Below, piece by piece: positions 17,878 to 27,001 of a stretch of 64,000 bases of DNA (the first letter of the stretch is position 1; each line of letters begins with the position of its first letter). Made by a program: the position numbers and the translations under genes. A model generated the notes under the pieces. That model saw only the letters and a program-made list of their open reading frames with translations, ran no database searches and was not told the origin of the DNA. Source of the stretch: Paenibacillus arenilitoris (lineage in GTDB: Bacteria; Bacillota; Bacilli; Paenibacillales; Paenibacillaceae); assembly GCF_014705655.1 (NCBI RefSeq), contig NZ_JACXIY010000001.1, forward strand, positions 62,001 to 126,000. The letters run 5' to 3'.

Positions 17878-19554
17878 ATGAAGAGAAGACGATGGATGAT
17901 CGGTCTGGTCGTCCTGATGCTGATCGCGAGCGCGTGCAGCGCCTCGAATGATTCGGATGAAGGGACAAGCCCGAGTGTCGCTGCGCCTCCCGATCCATTC
18001 GGAAGGTACGAGGAGCCGGTTGCCATTCGGGTTGCAATGATCGTGGAGCCTACCAAATCGATGCTGGAGGGAGAAACCCTTCTCGACAATCAATATACCC
18101 GAAACATCAAACAAAACTTAAATATAATCGTGGACTATTCCCTGAAAGCGTCGCCCATAAATTATAGCCAAAAAGTAAGCATGGCGATAGCAAGCAACGA
18201 CTTGCCGGACGCCATGATCGTGGGGCCCGTGGAATTGAAACAAATGGTTGAGGCCGATCAGCTCGCCGATATGACGGATGTGTACAAAAATTACTCTTCC
18301 CCCGTCATCAAACGGATCGTGGAAAGCACGGACGGAGAAGCCGTTCGAAGCGTTACGTTCGATGGGAAGATGATGGCTATCCCCAATGTGCAGCTGCGAG
18401 CGGATGGCGTTCATTTATTATGGATTCGCAAGGACTGGCTGGATAAGCTGAACATGGATCCGCCGGGAACGATCGAAGAGCTGGAAGCCGTTGCGCGCGC
18501 CTTCGTCGAACAAGATCCGGACGGCGACAAGAAGCCGGATACGATAGGGCTCGCCGGACCCGGCTCGATGGGTAAGATGTATGCCAACTTCCTTCAATCG
18601 ACGAATAATTTGTATGGCTTCGACGGCATATTTGCCGCTTATCATGCCTACCCGGGCTATTGGCTAGAGGAAGACGGCAAAGTGGTCTACGGTTCGATTG
18701 AGCCGGAAACGAAAGAAGCTTTGAGCAAATTAAGGGAGCTCTATTTATCGGGATTCATCGATCAGGAAATCGGCGTGCGCGTGGAGCCGGGGGAAACCGT
18801 CATTAGCGGAGAAGCGGGAATGTTCTTCGGACCGTGGTGGGCGCCATATGGACCGGTGAGCGACGCAATCAAGAATAACCAGGAAGCGAATTGGCAAGCC
18901 TATGCGCTGCCGCTTGACCGGAATGGCGAATATCGGCCTCACATGAGTACGTCGACCAATCAATTTGTTGTCGTGCGCAAAGGGTATGAGCATCCTGAAG
19001 CCGTTATGAAATTATTGAACAACCTCGTTCTTGGAGAAAGCGAAGGTACGTTTACAACCGAAAGGGGACCTACGGAATACCCGTTAAAAATAACGTATGC
19101 TCCTGCCGACGAGACGGAGTATGAAGTGAAGGCGCTAAGGCAAGTGCTGGCCGGAACCAAAACCGCTCAAGATTTTCTGGATAAGCCCGAGTACAAAATG
19201 CTGCGCTCCGACGCGGACAAGATTGGTCCCGTGAAATTGGAACCTCATGACAAATACGACGTCCAGTATTGGGATCCGGGAGAAGACAGGGCGATGTGGG
19301 TACGCGCTTATGCCTTGATGGTGGGCGGATCGCCGCTAATTGATCATGAGATCAACGGCGTGTACAGCGTCACCTACTCTCAGACGGCAACGATGGAGAG
19401 AAGATGGGAGAAGCTTCAGAAGCTTGAAGAGGAAACCTTCCTCAAAATCATACTGGGCGCAGCTCCGCTCGACTCCTTCGATCAGTTCGTCGAGGAATGG
19501 AGAAGACAAGGCGGAGAGCAGATCTTGCAAGAAGTTTCCGAATTGAATCCTTAA
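17878..19554 (+). CDS. Extracellular sugar-binding lipoprotein (LplA type), first of operon 1
   Basis: This 558-residue protein starts at ATG 17878; the ribosome binding site (AGCAGGGA) is weak. A lipoprotein signal with lipobox SAC (cysteine near residue 19) precedes a family 1-like extracellular binding fold with WIRKDWLDKL near 180 and YHAYPGYWLEEDGK near 255. It is a distant paralogue of the binding proteins at 33374 and 42996, sharing the YDPP/YEEP start, the ASGDLP/ASNDLP motif and the WIRxDW motif. With the permeases at 19629 and 20628 it would form an oligosaccharide importer; the ligand is unknown. Confidence 0.87.
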   Translation: MKRRRWMIGLVVLMLIASACSASNDSDEGTSPSVAAPPDPFGRYEEPVAIRVAMIVEPTKSMLEGETLLDNQYTRNIKQNLNIIVDYSLKASPINYSQKVSMAIASNDLPDAMIVGPVELKQMVEADQLADMTDVYKNYSSPVIKRIVESTDGEAVRSVTFDGKMMAIPNVQLRADGVHLLWIRKDWLDKLNMDPPGTIEELEAVARAFVEQDPDGDKKPDTIGLAGPGSMGKMYANFLQSTNNLYGFDGIFAAYHAYPGYWLEEDGKVVYGSIEPETKEALSKLRELYLSGFIDQEIGVRVEPGETVISGEAGMFFGPWWAPYGPVSDAIKNNQEANWQAYALPLDRNGEYRPHMSTSTNQFVVVRKGYEHPEAVMKLLNNLVLGESEGTFTTERGPTEYPLKITYAPADETEYEVKALRQVLAGTKTAQDFLDKPEYKMLRSDADKIGPVKLEPHDKYDVQYWDPGEDRAMWVRAYALMVGGSPLIDHEINGVYSVTYSQTATMERRWEKLQKLEEETFLKIILGAAPLDSFDQFVEEWRRQGGEQILQEVSELNP

Positions 19555-19628
19555 AAAAATCCAGTTGCCCGGCAGCTTATTAAAATATGCCCAAAATACC
19601 TATACGCATTCGATTAAGGGGGAGCAGC

Positions 19629-20591
19629 ATGAGTGTTAATCACACTTCCAGCAAGCAAATGATAAAACCGCAAGCACGCAATCGGATAAGGCCCAAGGAT
19701 AAATACACATTATTTCTAATGGCATTGCCATTCTTGGCCTTGGCGTTTGTATTCAGTTATTTGCCGCTATACGGATGGATCTACGCCTTCTATGATTATC
19801 GGCCCGGCATTCCGTTGTCCAAGTCGGAATTTATGGGCTTCGACTGGTTCACCTCCATGGTATCCAACGAGGTTCAGCGTCAGGAAGTGATGAGGGTACT
19901 ACGGAACACGTTCGCCATAAGTACTCTGAATATTCTGACTTCCGTGCTGCCCGTCGTCTTTGCCGTCTTCCTGGCCGAGCTGCGAAGCGCCAAATTCAAG
20001 AAGCTGGTGCAGACGCTCACAACGCTGCCGAATTTCATAAGCTGGGTGCTCGTCTACTCGTTTGCGTTCATGCTGTTTTCCGTCAATAACGGCTTCATTA
20101 ACCATTTTCTAATGGATCTGGGCTGGATTTCCGAGCCGCTCAACGTTCTCGCCTCTGACGATCATACCTGGCTAAGCATGACCCTATGGAGCGTCTGGAA
20201 AGGTCTCGGGTGGGGGGCGATTATGTACATTGCCGCCATCATGAGCATTGATCAGGAAATCTACGAAGCGGCGAGGGTCGACGGCGCCGGCCGGTTCCGC
20301 TTGATGTGGCACGTGACGATCCCGGGTATTATGCCGACGTTTTTCGTGCTGCTGCTGCTCTCCATCGGCAATTTTATCAATAATGGGATGGAGCAGTTCT
20401 ATGTGTTCCAGAATGCGATGAATATGCACAATATCGAAGTTTTGGACTTATACGTTTACAACATCGGAATGACGAATTCCAACTTCGGCTTCGCTACGGC
20501 CGTAAGCTTGCTGAAGTCGCTGGTCAGCCTGTTCCTGCTGTTCGTCGCCAACAGCATGTCGAAGGTCATTCGCGGCGAAAGCATCTTTTAA
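19629..20591 (+). CDS. ABC permease, LplB type, operon 1
   Basis: I start at ATG 19629, which has GGGGGAGC upstream; an in-frame upstream ATG at 19587 lacks one. The product has 320 residues, about six membrane segments, and the cytoplasmic EAA loop EAARVDGAGRFRLMWHVTIP that docks to an ATPase. LplB-type permeases import oligosaccharides (for example rhamnogalacturonan or xylan fragments) together with an LplC partner, which is the next gene. No ATPase gene is present. Confidence 0.9.
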   Translation: MSVNHTSSKQMIKPQARNRIRPKDKYTLFLMALPFLALAFVFSYLPLYGWIYAFYDYRPGIPLSKSEFMGFDWFTSMVSNEVQRQEVMRVLRNTFAISTLNILTSVLPVVFAVFLAELRSAKFKKLVQTLTTLPNFISWVLVYSFAFMLFSVNNGFINHFLMDLGWISEPLNVLASDDHTWLSMTLWSVWKGLGWGAIMYIAAIMSIDQEIYEAARVDGAGRFRLMWHVTIPGIMPTFFVLLLLSIGNFINNGMEQFYVFQNAMNMHNIEVLDLYVYNIGMTNSNFGFATAVSLLKSLVSLFLLFVANSMSKVIRGESIF

Positions 20592-20627
20592 GAGAACGAG
20601 AACGTCAACAAAGGAGACATGCAGCAA

Positions 20628-21512
20628 ATGCCGATCAAAGAAAAATTTACGTTGTTTCATTTTGTGAATTATGCCGTGTTTGCGATCATTACCTTGATCT
20701 GCGTATTTCCCTTCTATTATCTATTCATCAACACGATCAGCAACAATGATCTGAGCAGCAGAGGGCTCGTCATGTTCTATCCGAAGGACATCCATTGGAC
20801 GAATTACACGGATGTGTTCCGGATTCCCGGCTTGGGGCAGGCGGCGCTCGTATCGGCCGGACGTACGGTGCTCGGCACGATATTGACGGTGGCGGCTTCC
20901 GCGTTCCTCGGTTATCTGTTCACCAAGCAAATGTGGGGACGCAGCTTCTGGTATCGATTTCTGATTATTACGATGTATTTCAACGCCGGTCTGATCCCGT
21001 GGTATTTGACGATGCTTCAACTCGGATTGACCAATAATTTCTGGGCATATATTTTGCCGGCCATCGTCCAGCCGTTCTTCATCATACTGGTCAAAACCTT
21101 CGTCGAATCGACGCCGCTCGCTCTTCAGGAATCCGCTCAAATCGACGGCGCCGGCTATTTCACGATATTCGCGAAAATTATTTTTCCTCTGATTACGCCG
21201 ATATTGGCTACCATTGCGATCTTCTCCGCGGTCACGCAGTGGAACAGCTTTACGGATACGTTGTTCTTGATCACGGATCAAAACCTGTTTACTTTGCAGT
21301 TCATCCTGTACCGGTACATGAACGAAGCGACTTCCATCGCCCAGCTAATGAAGCAATCTTCCGGGGCGATGATGGATCTCAGCAACATGGCTACGCCGAC
21401 ATCGATCCAGACGACCGTCTCCATGGTCGTGGTGCTGCCCATTCTGCTGGTTTATCCGTTCTTCCAACGATTTTTCGTGAAGGGGATTATGATCGGCGCC
21501 GTTAAGGGATAA
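20628..21512 (+). CDS. ABC permease, LplC/YtcP type, operon 1
   Basis: The ATG at 20628 is preferred because AAGGAG lies 11 nt upstream; the ATG at 20619 is only 2 nt from it. The roughly 294-residue protein has six membrane segments and the EAA-type loop ESAQIDGAGYFTIFAKIIFP. It ends FVKGIMIGAVKG, the typical C-terminus of LplC-type permeases. It follows the LplB-type gene by 36 bp and is the second half of the importer channel. Confidence 0.9.
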   Translation: MPIKEKFTLFHFVNYAVFAIITLICVFPFYYLFINTISNNDLSSRGLVMFYPKDIHWTNYTDVFRIPGLGQAALVSAGRTVLGTILTVAASAFLGYLFTKQMWGRSFWYRFLIITMYFNAGLIPWYLTMLQLGLTNNFWAYILPAIVQPFFIILVKTFVESTPLALQESAQIDGAGYFTIFAKIIFPLITPILATIAIFSAVTQWNSFTDTLFLITDQNLFTLQFILYRYMNEATSIAQLMKQSSGAMMDLSNMATPTSIQTTVSMVVVLPILLVYPFFQRFFVKGIMIGAVKG

Positions 21513-21638
21513 GGGGTTCCTTCTGCGCCTTTTCGATGAAGGAGGTGAGGCTCGCGCAAGAAGCATGGATTCTGTGAATATATGTTGCAATGGCCAAGAT
21601 AGCAGTCGTAACGCATAACAAGGGGAGGATATGACCAT

Positions 21639-23405
21639 ATGAAAAAGAGATTAGGCAGTTCCGCGCTTCTCATTTTAATTTGCGCCATCATGATTTTTAC
21701 GGCCGCGTGCAGCAGCAGCAATAATGGCGGGAATACGAACGGCTCCGGCTCGGAGGCTGATTCCGGCAACGGAGCAGGCGGGGAAAGGGAAGAGATCACG
21801 ATCGACGTGTTCTCCATGCTTGCGAACTATGCCGGCGAGCAGCCGGGTTGGTTCGCCAAATTGGTCAAGGACAAATTCAACATCAAGCTTAACATCATCG
21901 CTTCGAATTTGGCCGGCGGGCAGCAAAAAATCGCGACCATGATGGCTTCGGGAGATATGGGCGACCTGGTCGTGTTCGGCAGCAACGGCAAGGACTATCA
22001 GGATGCCATCAAAGCCGGACTGCTCCTCGATTGGACGAAAGACGACCTGCTTAACAAGCATGGGCAAGGGCTGCTGGAGAACGCCCCCGAAGCGATTGAA
22101 GCCAACAAAAAACAATTCGGCGGCGGCACGGCGGTATACGGCATCGGGTTCGACGTGGGAACAGGCGAAGGTCCGTCCGAAGGCGCGACGATGACCTACG
22201 GTCCGAATCTTCGCTGGGACTTGTACCAGAAGCTCGGAAGTCCGGAGATCAAGACCTTGAACGACTACTTGCCGGTACTGAAGCAAATGAAGGAGCTGGA
22301 GCCGAAGAGCGAATCCGGACGTCCTACCTACGGAATATCGTTGTGGTCGGACTGGGACGGCAACTACATGACGCTTGCCAAAGTTGTCGCGCAGTTCTAC
22401 GGTTACAACGAGGGCGACGGCCTGAATCCGGCCGGCCTCATTCTGACGCATCAGAATAAGGACGAATGGCAAGGCGTGCTGGACGAAGACGGGCATTACC
22501 TGGAAGGCTTGAAGTTTTACTACGATGCCAACCAAATGGGATTGCTCGATCCGGACTCTCTGACGCAGAAGTTTTCCGACGTGTCGAGCAAGTTCCAGGA
22601 TGGTCAAATTCTATTCTCTCACTTCCCTTGGGTAGATAACGTCTACAACACGCCGGAACGGACGGCGCAGGGCAAAGGGCTTGCACTGGTGCCGTTCTCC
22701 GAAGAGAAAATTACGTCCTATGGTCAAAGTCCTTACGGCGGAAACCGGGTATGGGCGATCGGGGCGAAAGCGAAGGATCCGGCCAGAATCATGGAGTTCG
22801 TGAACTGGCTCTATACGCCGGAAGGCGTTATGGAGTCGAACTACGGTCCCAAAGGATTGGCATGGGATATCGACGAGAACGGCAAGCCGTTCGTAACGGA
22901 GTTCGGCTGGAAGGCGTTGCCTGCCAATGCGGAGCCGGTACCCGCGGAATACGGAGGAGGCACGTTCAAGGACGGGACGAATCAGATCAACAATACGACA
23001 TTAAAGCTGACGAATATTCATCCGGAAACGGGCGAGCCTTACGACTACAACATCTGGAATTCCACGTTGACGCATAACCCCGATCCGGTGACCAAGAGCT
23101 GGCGGGAAGCAATGGGGGTTATGACGGCGAAGGAATATTTCGTGAAGAACGAGATGATCGAAGTGTCCAAGCCTTTCTTCACGACCGAAACCCCGGCTAC
23201 GCCATCTGCCCAAATGCAGCAAATGACAACCGGAATCGGCAAAATCATTAAAGAGTATTCCTGGAAAATGATTTATGCGAAAAACGAAGCCGAGTACGAT
23301 CAATTGAAGGAAGAGATGATCTCGAAAGCGAAGGGGCTTGGCTATGACGAGGTTGTCCAATATGAAGTGGAGCTTGCGGAGAAAACCGTATTCCCTAATC
23401 GATAA
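21639..23405 (+). CDS. Extracellular solute-binding lipoprotein, second of operon 1
   Basis: ATG 21639 follows GGGGAGGA. The 588-residue protein has a lipoprotein signal peptide with lipobox TAAC (cysteine 25) and a serine/glycine/asparagine linker, then a large type-1-like extracellular binding fold. It is clearly diverged from the binding protein at 17878 and ends AEKTVFPNR. Two binding proteins with one permease pair suggests either two ligand sizes or one protein serving the sensor kinase. Confidence 0.85.
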   Translation: MKKRLGSSALLILICAIMIFTAACSSSNNGGNTNGSGSEADSGNGAGGEREEITIDVFSMLANYAGEQPGWFAKLVKDKFNIKLNIIASNLAGGQQKIATMMASGDMGDLVVFGSNGKDYQDAIKAGLLLDWTKDDLLNKHGQGLLENAPEAIEANKKQFGGGTAVYGIGFDVGTGEGPSEGATMTYGPNLRWDLYQKLGSPEIKTLNDYLPVLKQMKELEPKSESGRPTYGISLWSDWDGNYMTLAKVVAQFYGYNEGDGLNPAGLILTHQNKDEWQGVLDEDGHYLEGLKFYYDANQMGLLDPDSLTQKFSDVSSKFQDGQILFSHFPWVDNVYNTPERTAQGKGLALVPFSEEKITSYGQSPYGGNRVWAIGAKAKDPARIMEFVNWLYTPEGVMESNYGPKGLAWDIDENGKPFVTEFGWKALPANAEPVPAEYGGGTFKDGTNQINNTTLKLTNIHPETGEPYDYNIWNSTLTHNPDPVTKSWREAMGVMTAKEYFVKNEMIEVSKPFFTTETPATPSAQMQQMTTGIGKIIKEYSWKMIYAKNEAEYDQLKEEMISKAKGLGYDEVVQYEVELAEKTVFPNR

Positions 23406-23526
23406 TAGAATCCTCTCATGAAGCGAATCCCGTATCGGCCGAGGCTGGTACGGGCATTTGCGCGCAGCGATTGCTCGATATAGAATAAACGTGATAATTG
23501 TACGTAAGCGAAAGGAAGTTGGACAT

Positions 23527-24981
23527 ATGCATACAGCCATTACAGGCAAAGGCGATCAAGGAAACGGGACGTACAGCAATCCGATTCTGGCGGGAGACTA
23601 TGCCGATCCTACGGTTGTAAGGGTCGGCAGCGATTATTACTTGACGCATTCGTGCTTCGAATTCGCGCCGGGCTTTCTCATATGGCATTCCACCGATCTG
23701 GTCAATTGGGAGCCTGTCGGGAGAGCGTTGACGGAATACGCAGGGAATGTATGGGCGCCGGATTTGACCTATTATAACGGACAATTTTATATTTACGCCC
23801 CGATCGACGAAGAAATTATGGTGCTGACGGCCGAGAAGCCTGAGGGGCCGTGGAGCGCTCCGGCCAAAGTGGGCATACGCGGGATCGATCCCGGCCATGT
23901 TGCGGACGAAGAAGGGAATCGATACTTGTTCTACGGATCGGGTTACGTGGCGGAGCTTACGCCGGACGGTCTGTCGGTGAAAGGCGAGCCGCGCAAGGCT
24001 TACGACGGCTGGCGCTTCCCGGAAGAATGGGTGGTGGAGGGCCGGTTCCTGGAGTCTCCGAAATTGACTTACCGCAGCGGGTACTTCTACTTGACCGTGG
24101 CGCAAGGCGGATCTTCCGGACCTGCGACCAGCCACATGGTGGCTTCCGCCAGATCGAAGCATCCCTTTGGCCCCTACGAGGACTCTCCCTATAATCCGAT
24201 TGTCCGAACCCAAAGCCGGAGCGAAAGATGGCTTTCGAAGGGGCATGGTTCGATCGTCGATACGCCGGACGGAGACTGGTGGCTCGTCTACCACGCTTAT
24301 GAGAAGGGCTATTATACGCTGGGGAGGCAGACGCTTCTGGAGCCGCTGGAATGGACGGAGGATGGCTGGTTCCGCAGTCCGGAGGGCATCAGCGCCGATC
24401 AGCCGATTCGAAAGCCCGGCGGGCAAGCCGTGATTCGTTCCGGGAGCTTACGGTCGTTTCGATCCGAGTCCGGCGAATTGGGATACGCCTGGAGCTGGTA
24501 TAAACCGGTAAGTCCGATCGAGTTCGAGGTCTCCCAGCGGGCGATCACGATTAGTTCCGATCCGGCAAGTGCTCCGTTGGTCTTCATGCCGGAAGACCAT
24601 CATTACGAAGCGCAGGTTGAGATCGACCTTTCGGAGGAGGCTGCTTCGGGGCGCTTTGTCTTATTTTATAATGATAAGACTTACAGCGGCATCGAGCTTT
24701 CCGGCGAGGGTCTTCACGGGGTGATCCGCGGCTGGCGAACGCCCGCGAAGCCATGGCCTTCGCGGAAGCTCATCGTGCGTCTTCAATCTATCGAGCATGA
24801 AGTCATTTTCTATTGCAGCCAGGACGGCGCGGAGTGGACCAAATTCGAGCATTCCTTCGAAACTTCGGGCTGGCATCACAACGCGCTAGGCGGCTTTCTT
24901 GCTCTGCGGCTGGCACTCTGGGCTCAAGGGCAAGGGAAGGTCTCGTTCAAAAACTTTGAATATCGGGCATGGAATAGATAA
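23527..24981 (+). CDS. GH43 glycosidase with C-terminal beta-sandwich (beta-xylosidase-like)
   Basis: I start at ATG 23527, which has AAAGGAAG upstream, rather than at the frame's first ATG at 23458. The 484-residue protein has an N-terminal five-bladed propeller with base D27 in DYADPTV, modulator about D121 in RGIDPGH and acid about E176 in RFLESPKL. A C-terminal concanavalin-like sandwich (about 310-484) follows, as in GH43 beta-xylosidases. There is no signal peptide, so it would act on imported oligosaccharides. It closes operon 1 and is followed by a strong hairpin. Xylosidase or arabinofuranosidase activity is inferred only from the family. Confidence 0.88.
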   Translation: MHTAITGKGDQGNGTYSNPILAGDYADPTVVRVGSDYYLTHSCFEFAPGFLIWHSTDLVNWEPVGRALTEYAGNVWAPDLTYYNGQFYIYAPIDEEIMVLTAEKPEGPWSAPAKVGIRGIDPGHVADEEGNRYLFYGSGYVAELTPDGLSVKGEPRKAYDGWRFPEEWVVEGRFLESPKLTYRSGYFYLTVAQGGSSGPATSHMVASARSKHPFGPYEDSPYNPIVRTQSRSERWLSKGHGSIVDTPDGDWWLVYHAYEKGYYTLGRQTLLEPLEWTEDGWFRSPEGISADQPIRKPGGQAVIRSGSLRSFRSESGELGYAWSWYKPVSPIEFEVSQRAITISSDPASAPLVFMPEDHHYEAQVEIDLSEEAASGRFVLFYNDKTYSGIELSGEGLHGVIRGWRTPAKPWPSRKLIVRLQSIEHEVIFYCSQDGAEWTKFEHSFETSGWHHNALGGFLALRLALWAQGQGKVSFKNFEYRAWNR

Positions 24982-24984
24982 GGA

Positions 24985-25016
24985 AAGGGCATCCTGGATT
25001 CGTCCAAGATGCCCTT
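24985..25016. terminator. Strong hairpin at the end of operon 1
   Basis: AAGGGCATC pairs with GATGCCCTT and TGGA with TCCA around a TTCG loop. There is no long T run on either side, so it may work in both directions together with the convergent gene at 25072, or act mainly as a 3' stability element. Confidence 0.6.
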
Positions 25017-25071
25017 CTGAAATTCACAGCCGGTGTCCGGTGACAAGAACGTAACACTTTTTCCGAAATGG

Positions 25072-25590
25072 TCAGGATTTGATTTTGCTTTCGGGGGCGG
25101 ATTTCAACAAGTTTTGTATCATATGAATGAAAAACATATACAAAATATAGGTGCCAATATACACCAAGGAGGAGTAGCCGATAATCCAACCCTTATAGGT
25201 AAACACGTGACAAAGGTAGGCCAGCCACTCCAAAAAGACCGATAAGACAGAGAAGCCCAACAGATAAAGAATGCGATTCATCCCCTTTAAATTCCATTTA
25301 TCATAAAAGTACAAAAACAGATAAATGTATGAGGGATAGCTTAAATAATACATGACGATATCCATGACCTCATATTTAGAGCTATCGTTAACGTCGTACA
25401 AATCAAAAGGTTTAACCGCTATAAGCGAATCGACCGTCTGCGATATAAATATCGTAAAAACGACAATTGCGGTTATCGTTTGCGGAGAAAATCGTTTTGG
25501 AAGTAAAAAGGATGTAGTTAAAGTAACAGCCATCGTAAGTAAAATAAACCATTCATTGAGGTCAAACCGCTCAGGAGGGTACAATATCAC
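25072..25590 (-). CDS. CBO0543-family integral membrane protein
   Basis: The sequence ILYPPERFDLNEW, followed by LLPKRF, PFDLYDVNDSSKYE and CHVFTYKGW, matches the CBO0543 family of small Firmicute membrane proteins of unknown function. The start is uncertain: GTG 25590 has GGAAAG 10 nt upstream and gives 173 residues. GTG 25599 and an in-frame ATG at 25659 are alternatives. About five membrane segments. It overlaps the end of the preceding membrane-protein gene. The DNA is richer in A+T than its neighbours. Confidence 0.72.
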   Translation of the reverse strand: MILYPPERFDLNEWFILLTMAVTLTTSFLLPKRFSPQTITAIVVFTIFISQTVDSLIAVKPFDLYDVNDSSKYEVMDIVMYYLSYPSYIYLFLYFYDKWNLKGMNRILYLLGFSVLSVFLEWLAYLCHVFTYKGWIIGYSSLVYIGTYILYMFFIHMIQNLLKSAPESKIKS

Positions 25591-26065
25591 GTTTATCACG
25601 CTTTCCAAGCATTTTTCGGAACAATAAGCTGAAACAAAAGGATTCAACCAGGACGACATACCATACGACGAGGGAATCCCCGAAAGTCAACCGCAATTCT
25701 TTCAATATGCCTAATTGAGGAAATAACAGATAAGAACCAACCAAGCCTGAAAACCATAGCCCTAAAAAGAGCATTTTGAGGATAAAGCGGGTTCTGCTGT
25801 GGAAAAACGAAAATAAAAGCCACATCGTTGCTATAGGGAAAACAATTAACTGATTCATCTTATAAAAAAAATAAGCCGAAAACGTTTCTGAAAACTCAAG
25901 CAAACTAAAATTGTCAAGAAAAGCCGAGTGTATCTGTTCGATGGCAATAACAATAACCATATAGTACATAATCAGCTCGATAGGCCGGAAAATGTCGCGC
26001 ATCATTCGTAATGTATACAACAGCCCCATGCAGATTAAAACCATTATCATATTCAGAATGATCAC
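25571..26065 (-). CDS. Small integral membrane protein, unknown function
   Basis: GTG 26065 is chosen because AGGGAG lies 7 nt upstream; the frame continues upstream to a TTG at 26113 without a ribosome binding site. The 164-residue product is strongly hydrophobic with about five membrane segments and a basic C-terminus. I do not recognise the family. It is followed by the CBO0543-type gene, whose start it overlaps, and preceded on the same strand by the AraC gene, so the three may form one unit. CBO0543 genes often lie next to similar-sized membrane genes, which may be spore-related; that is inference. Confidence 0.62.
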   Translation of the reverse strand: MIILNMIMVLICMGLLYTLRMMRDIFRPIELIMYYMVIVIAIEQIHSAFLDNFSLLEFSETFSAYFFYKMNQLIVFPIATMWLLFSFFHSRTRFILKMLFLGLWFSGLVGSYLLFPQLGILKELRLTFGDSLVVWYVVLVESFCFSLLFRKMLGKRDKRDIVPS

Positions 26066-26151
26066 AAATACACTCCCTGCGACTTGAAAATTCTTTACGT
26101 TTACTATTGCCAAGTGTGGGCGTTGTATACAGTCGGATTATCCAATGGAGT

Positions 26152-26961
26152 TTATGTCCGGCGGAATTGCTCGGGCGTCTGCTTCTCCAGACGCTTAAAC
26201 GCATGACAGAAGTGAGCGGTATCGTAAAATCCGGCATGCAATGCGATCTCGGTGACGCTCTGACGCGTGTGGCTCAAGAGCCGCTTGGCGTGATCCACTC
26301 TTAATCGGATGACGTACTGCCCGATCGTGCGGCCGGTCATCTGCTTGAACATTCGATTCAAGCTGTTCGCATTCACCTTATGCTCGTCCGCTATCTTATC
26401 GAGATGAATTTTATCCAGGAAGCTGTGGTGCAGCTCGTTGAACTGATTTTGCGTCGCGGCCCTCCATTTCCTTTCTGCCGCAAAGGATTGAAAAGCCTGG
26501 ATAAGGATTCGAAAAAAGTAATGCTTGATAACGATCGGTCGGGCAGCCTCCGCTTGCAGCTCCATCATCAGCATCCCGAATGCTTTATCCAGCTCCGCAG
26601 CGTACAAAGCTTCGCTGAATGGCAAGGCTTCATAACAAGCTCTAATTTTTCGATTCAATTCTGAACAATCCGTATCGAAGTTAAGGTAATATACGGTGAA
26701 GTTTCCTTCGTCGCATGAACTATTCCGGACGGTATCCGGTTGAAACAGCAGGCGGCCGGGCGATAGATCAAGTTGAAGTCCGTCCAGCGAGAGCATGCTG
26801 CGGCCAGCCGCATAATAATTAATCTCGAAGCGGAGCCCGGGTCCATTCCATCCTTGATTTCGCCAAACGCCGCAGGAATGGATGCGAATCTTCTGCCATT
26901 CATGGTCGAGGAGTTGAATTAGCGCTTCCAGCGAAGCGGCAACGGAAGAAAGGCGATTCAT
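26152..26961 (-). CDS. AraC-family transcriptional regulator
   Basis: ATG 26961 follows AAAGGAGA. The 269-residue protein has an N-terminal cupin-like sensing region (about 30-130, LSPGRLLFQPDTVRN) and a C-terminal double helix-turn-helix (about 170-268, IADEHKVNANSLNRMFKQM and YDTAHFCHAFKRLE). It is divergent from the dioxygenase gene at 27002 across only about 40 bp, which makes that gene its likely target. A hallmark is the repeated ACAATA in this short gap. Confidence 0.88.
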   Translation of the reverse strand: MNRLSSVAASLEALIQLLDHEWQKIRIHSCGVWRNQGWNGPGLRFEINYYAAGRSMLSLDGLQLDLSPGRLLFQPDTVRNSSCDEGNFTVYYLNFDTDCSELNRKIRACYEALPFSEALYAAELDKAFGMLMMELQAEAARPIVIKHYFFRILIQAFQSFAAERKWRAATQNQFNELHHSFLDKIHLDKIADEHKVNANSLNRMFKQMTGRTIGQYVIRLRVDHAKRLLSHTRQSVTEIALHAGFYDTAHFCHAFKRLEKQTPEQFRRT

Positions 26962-27001
26962 TGCAGGTTCTCCTTTCGGTTGATTTTTTACAATAGAATC
27001 G

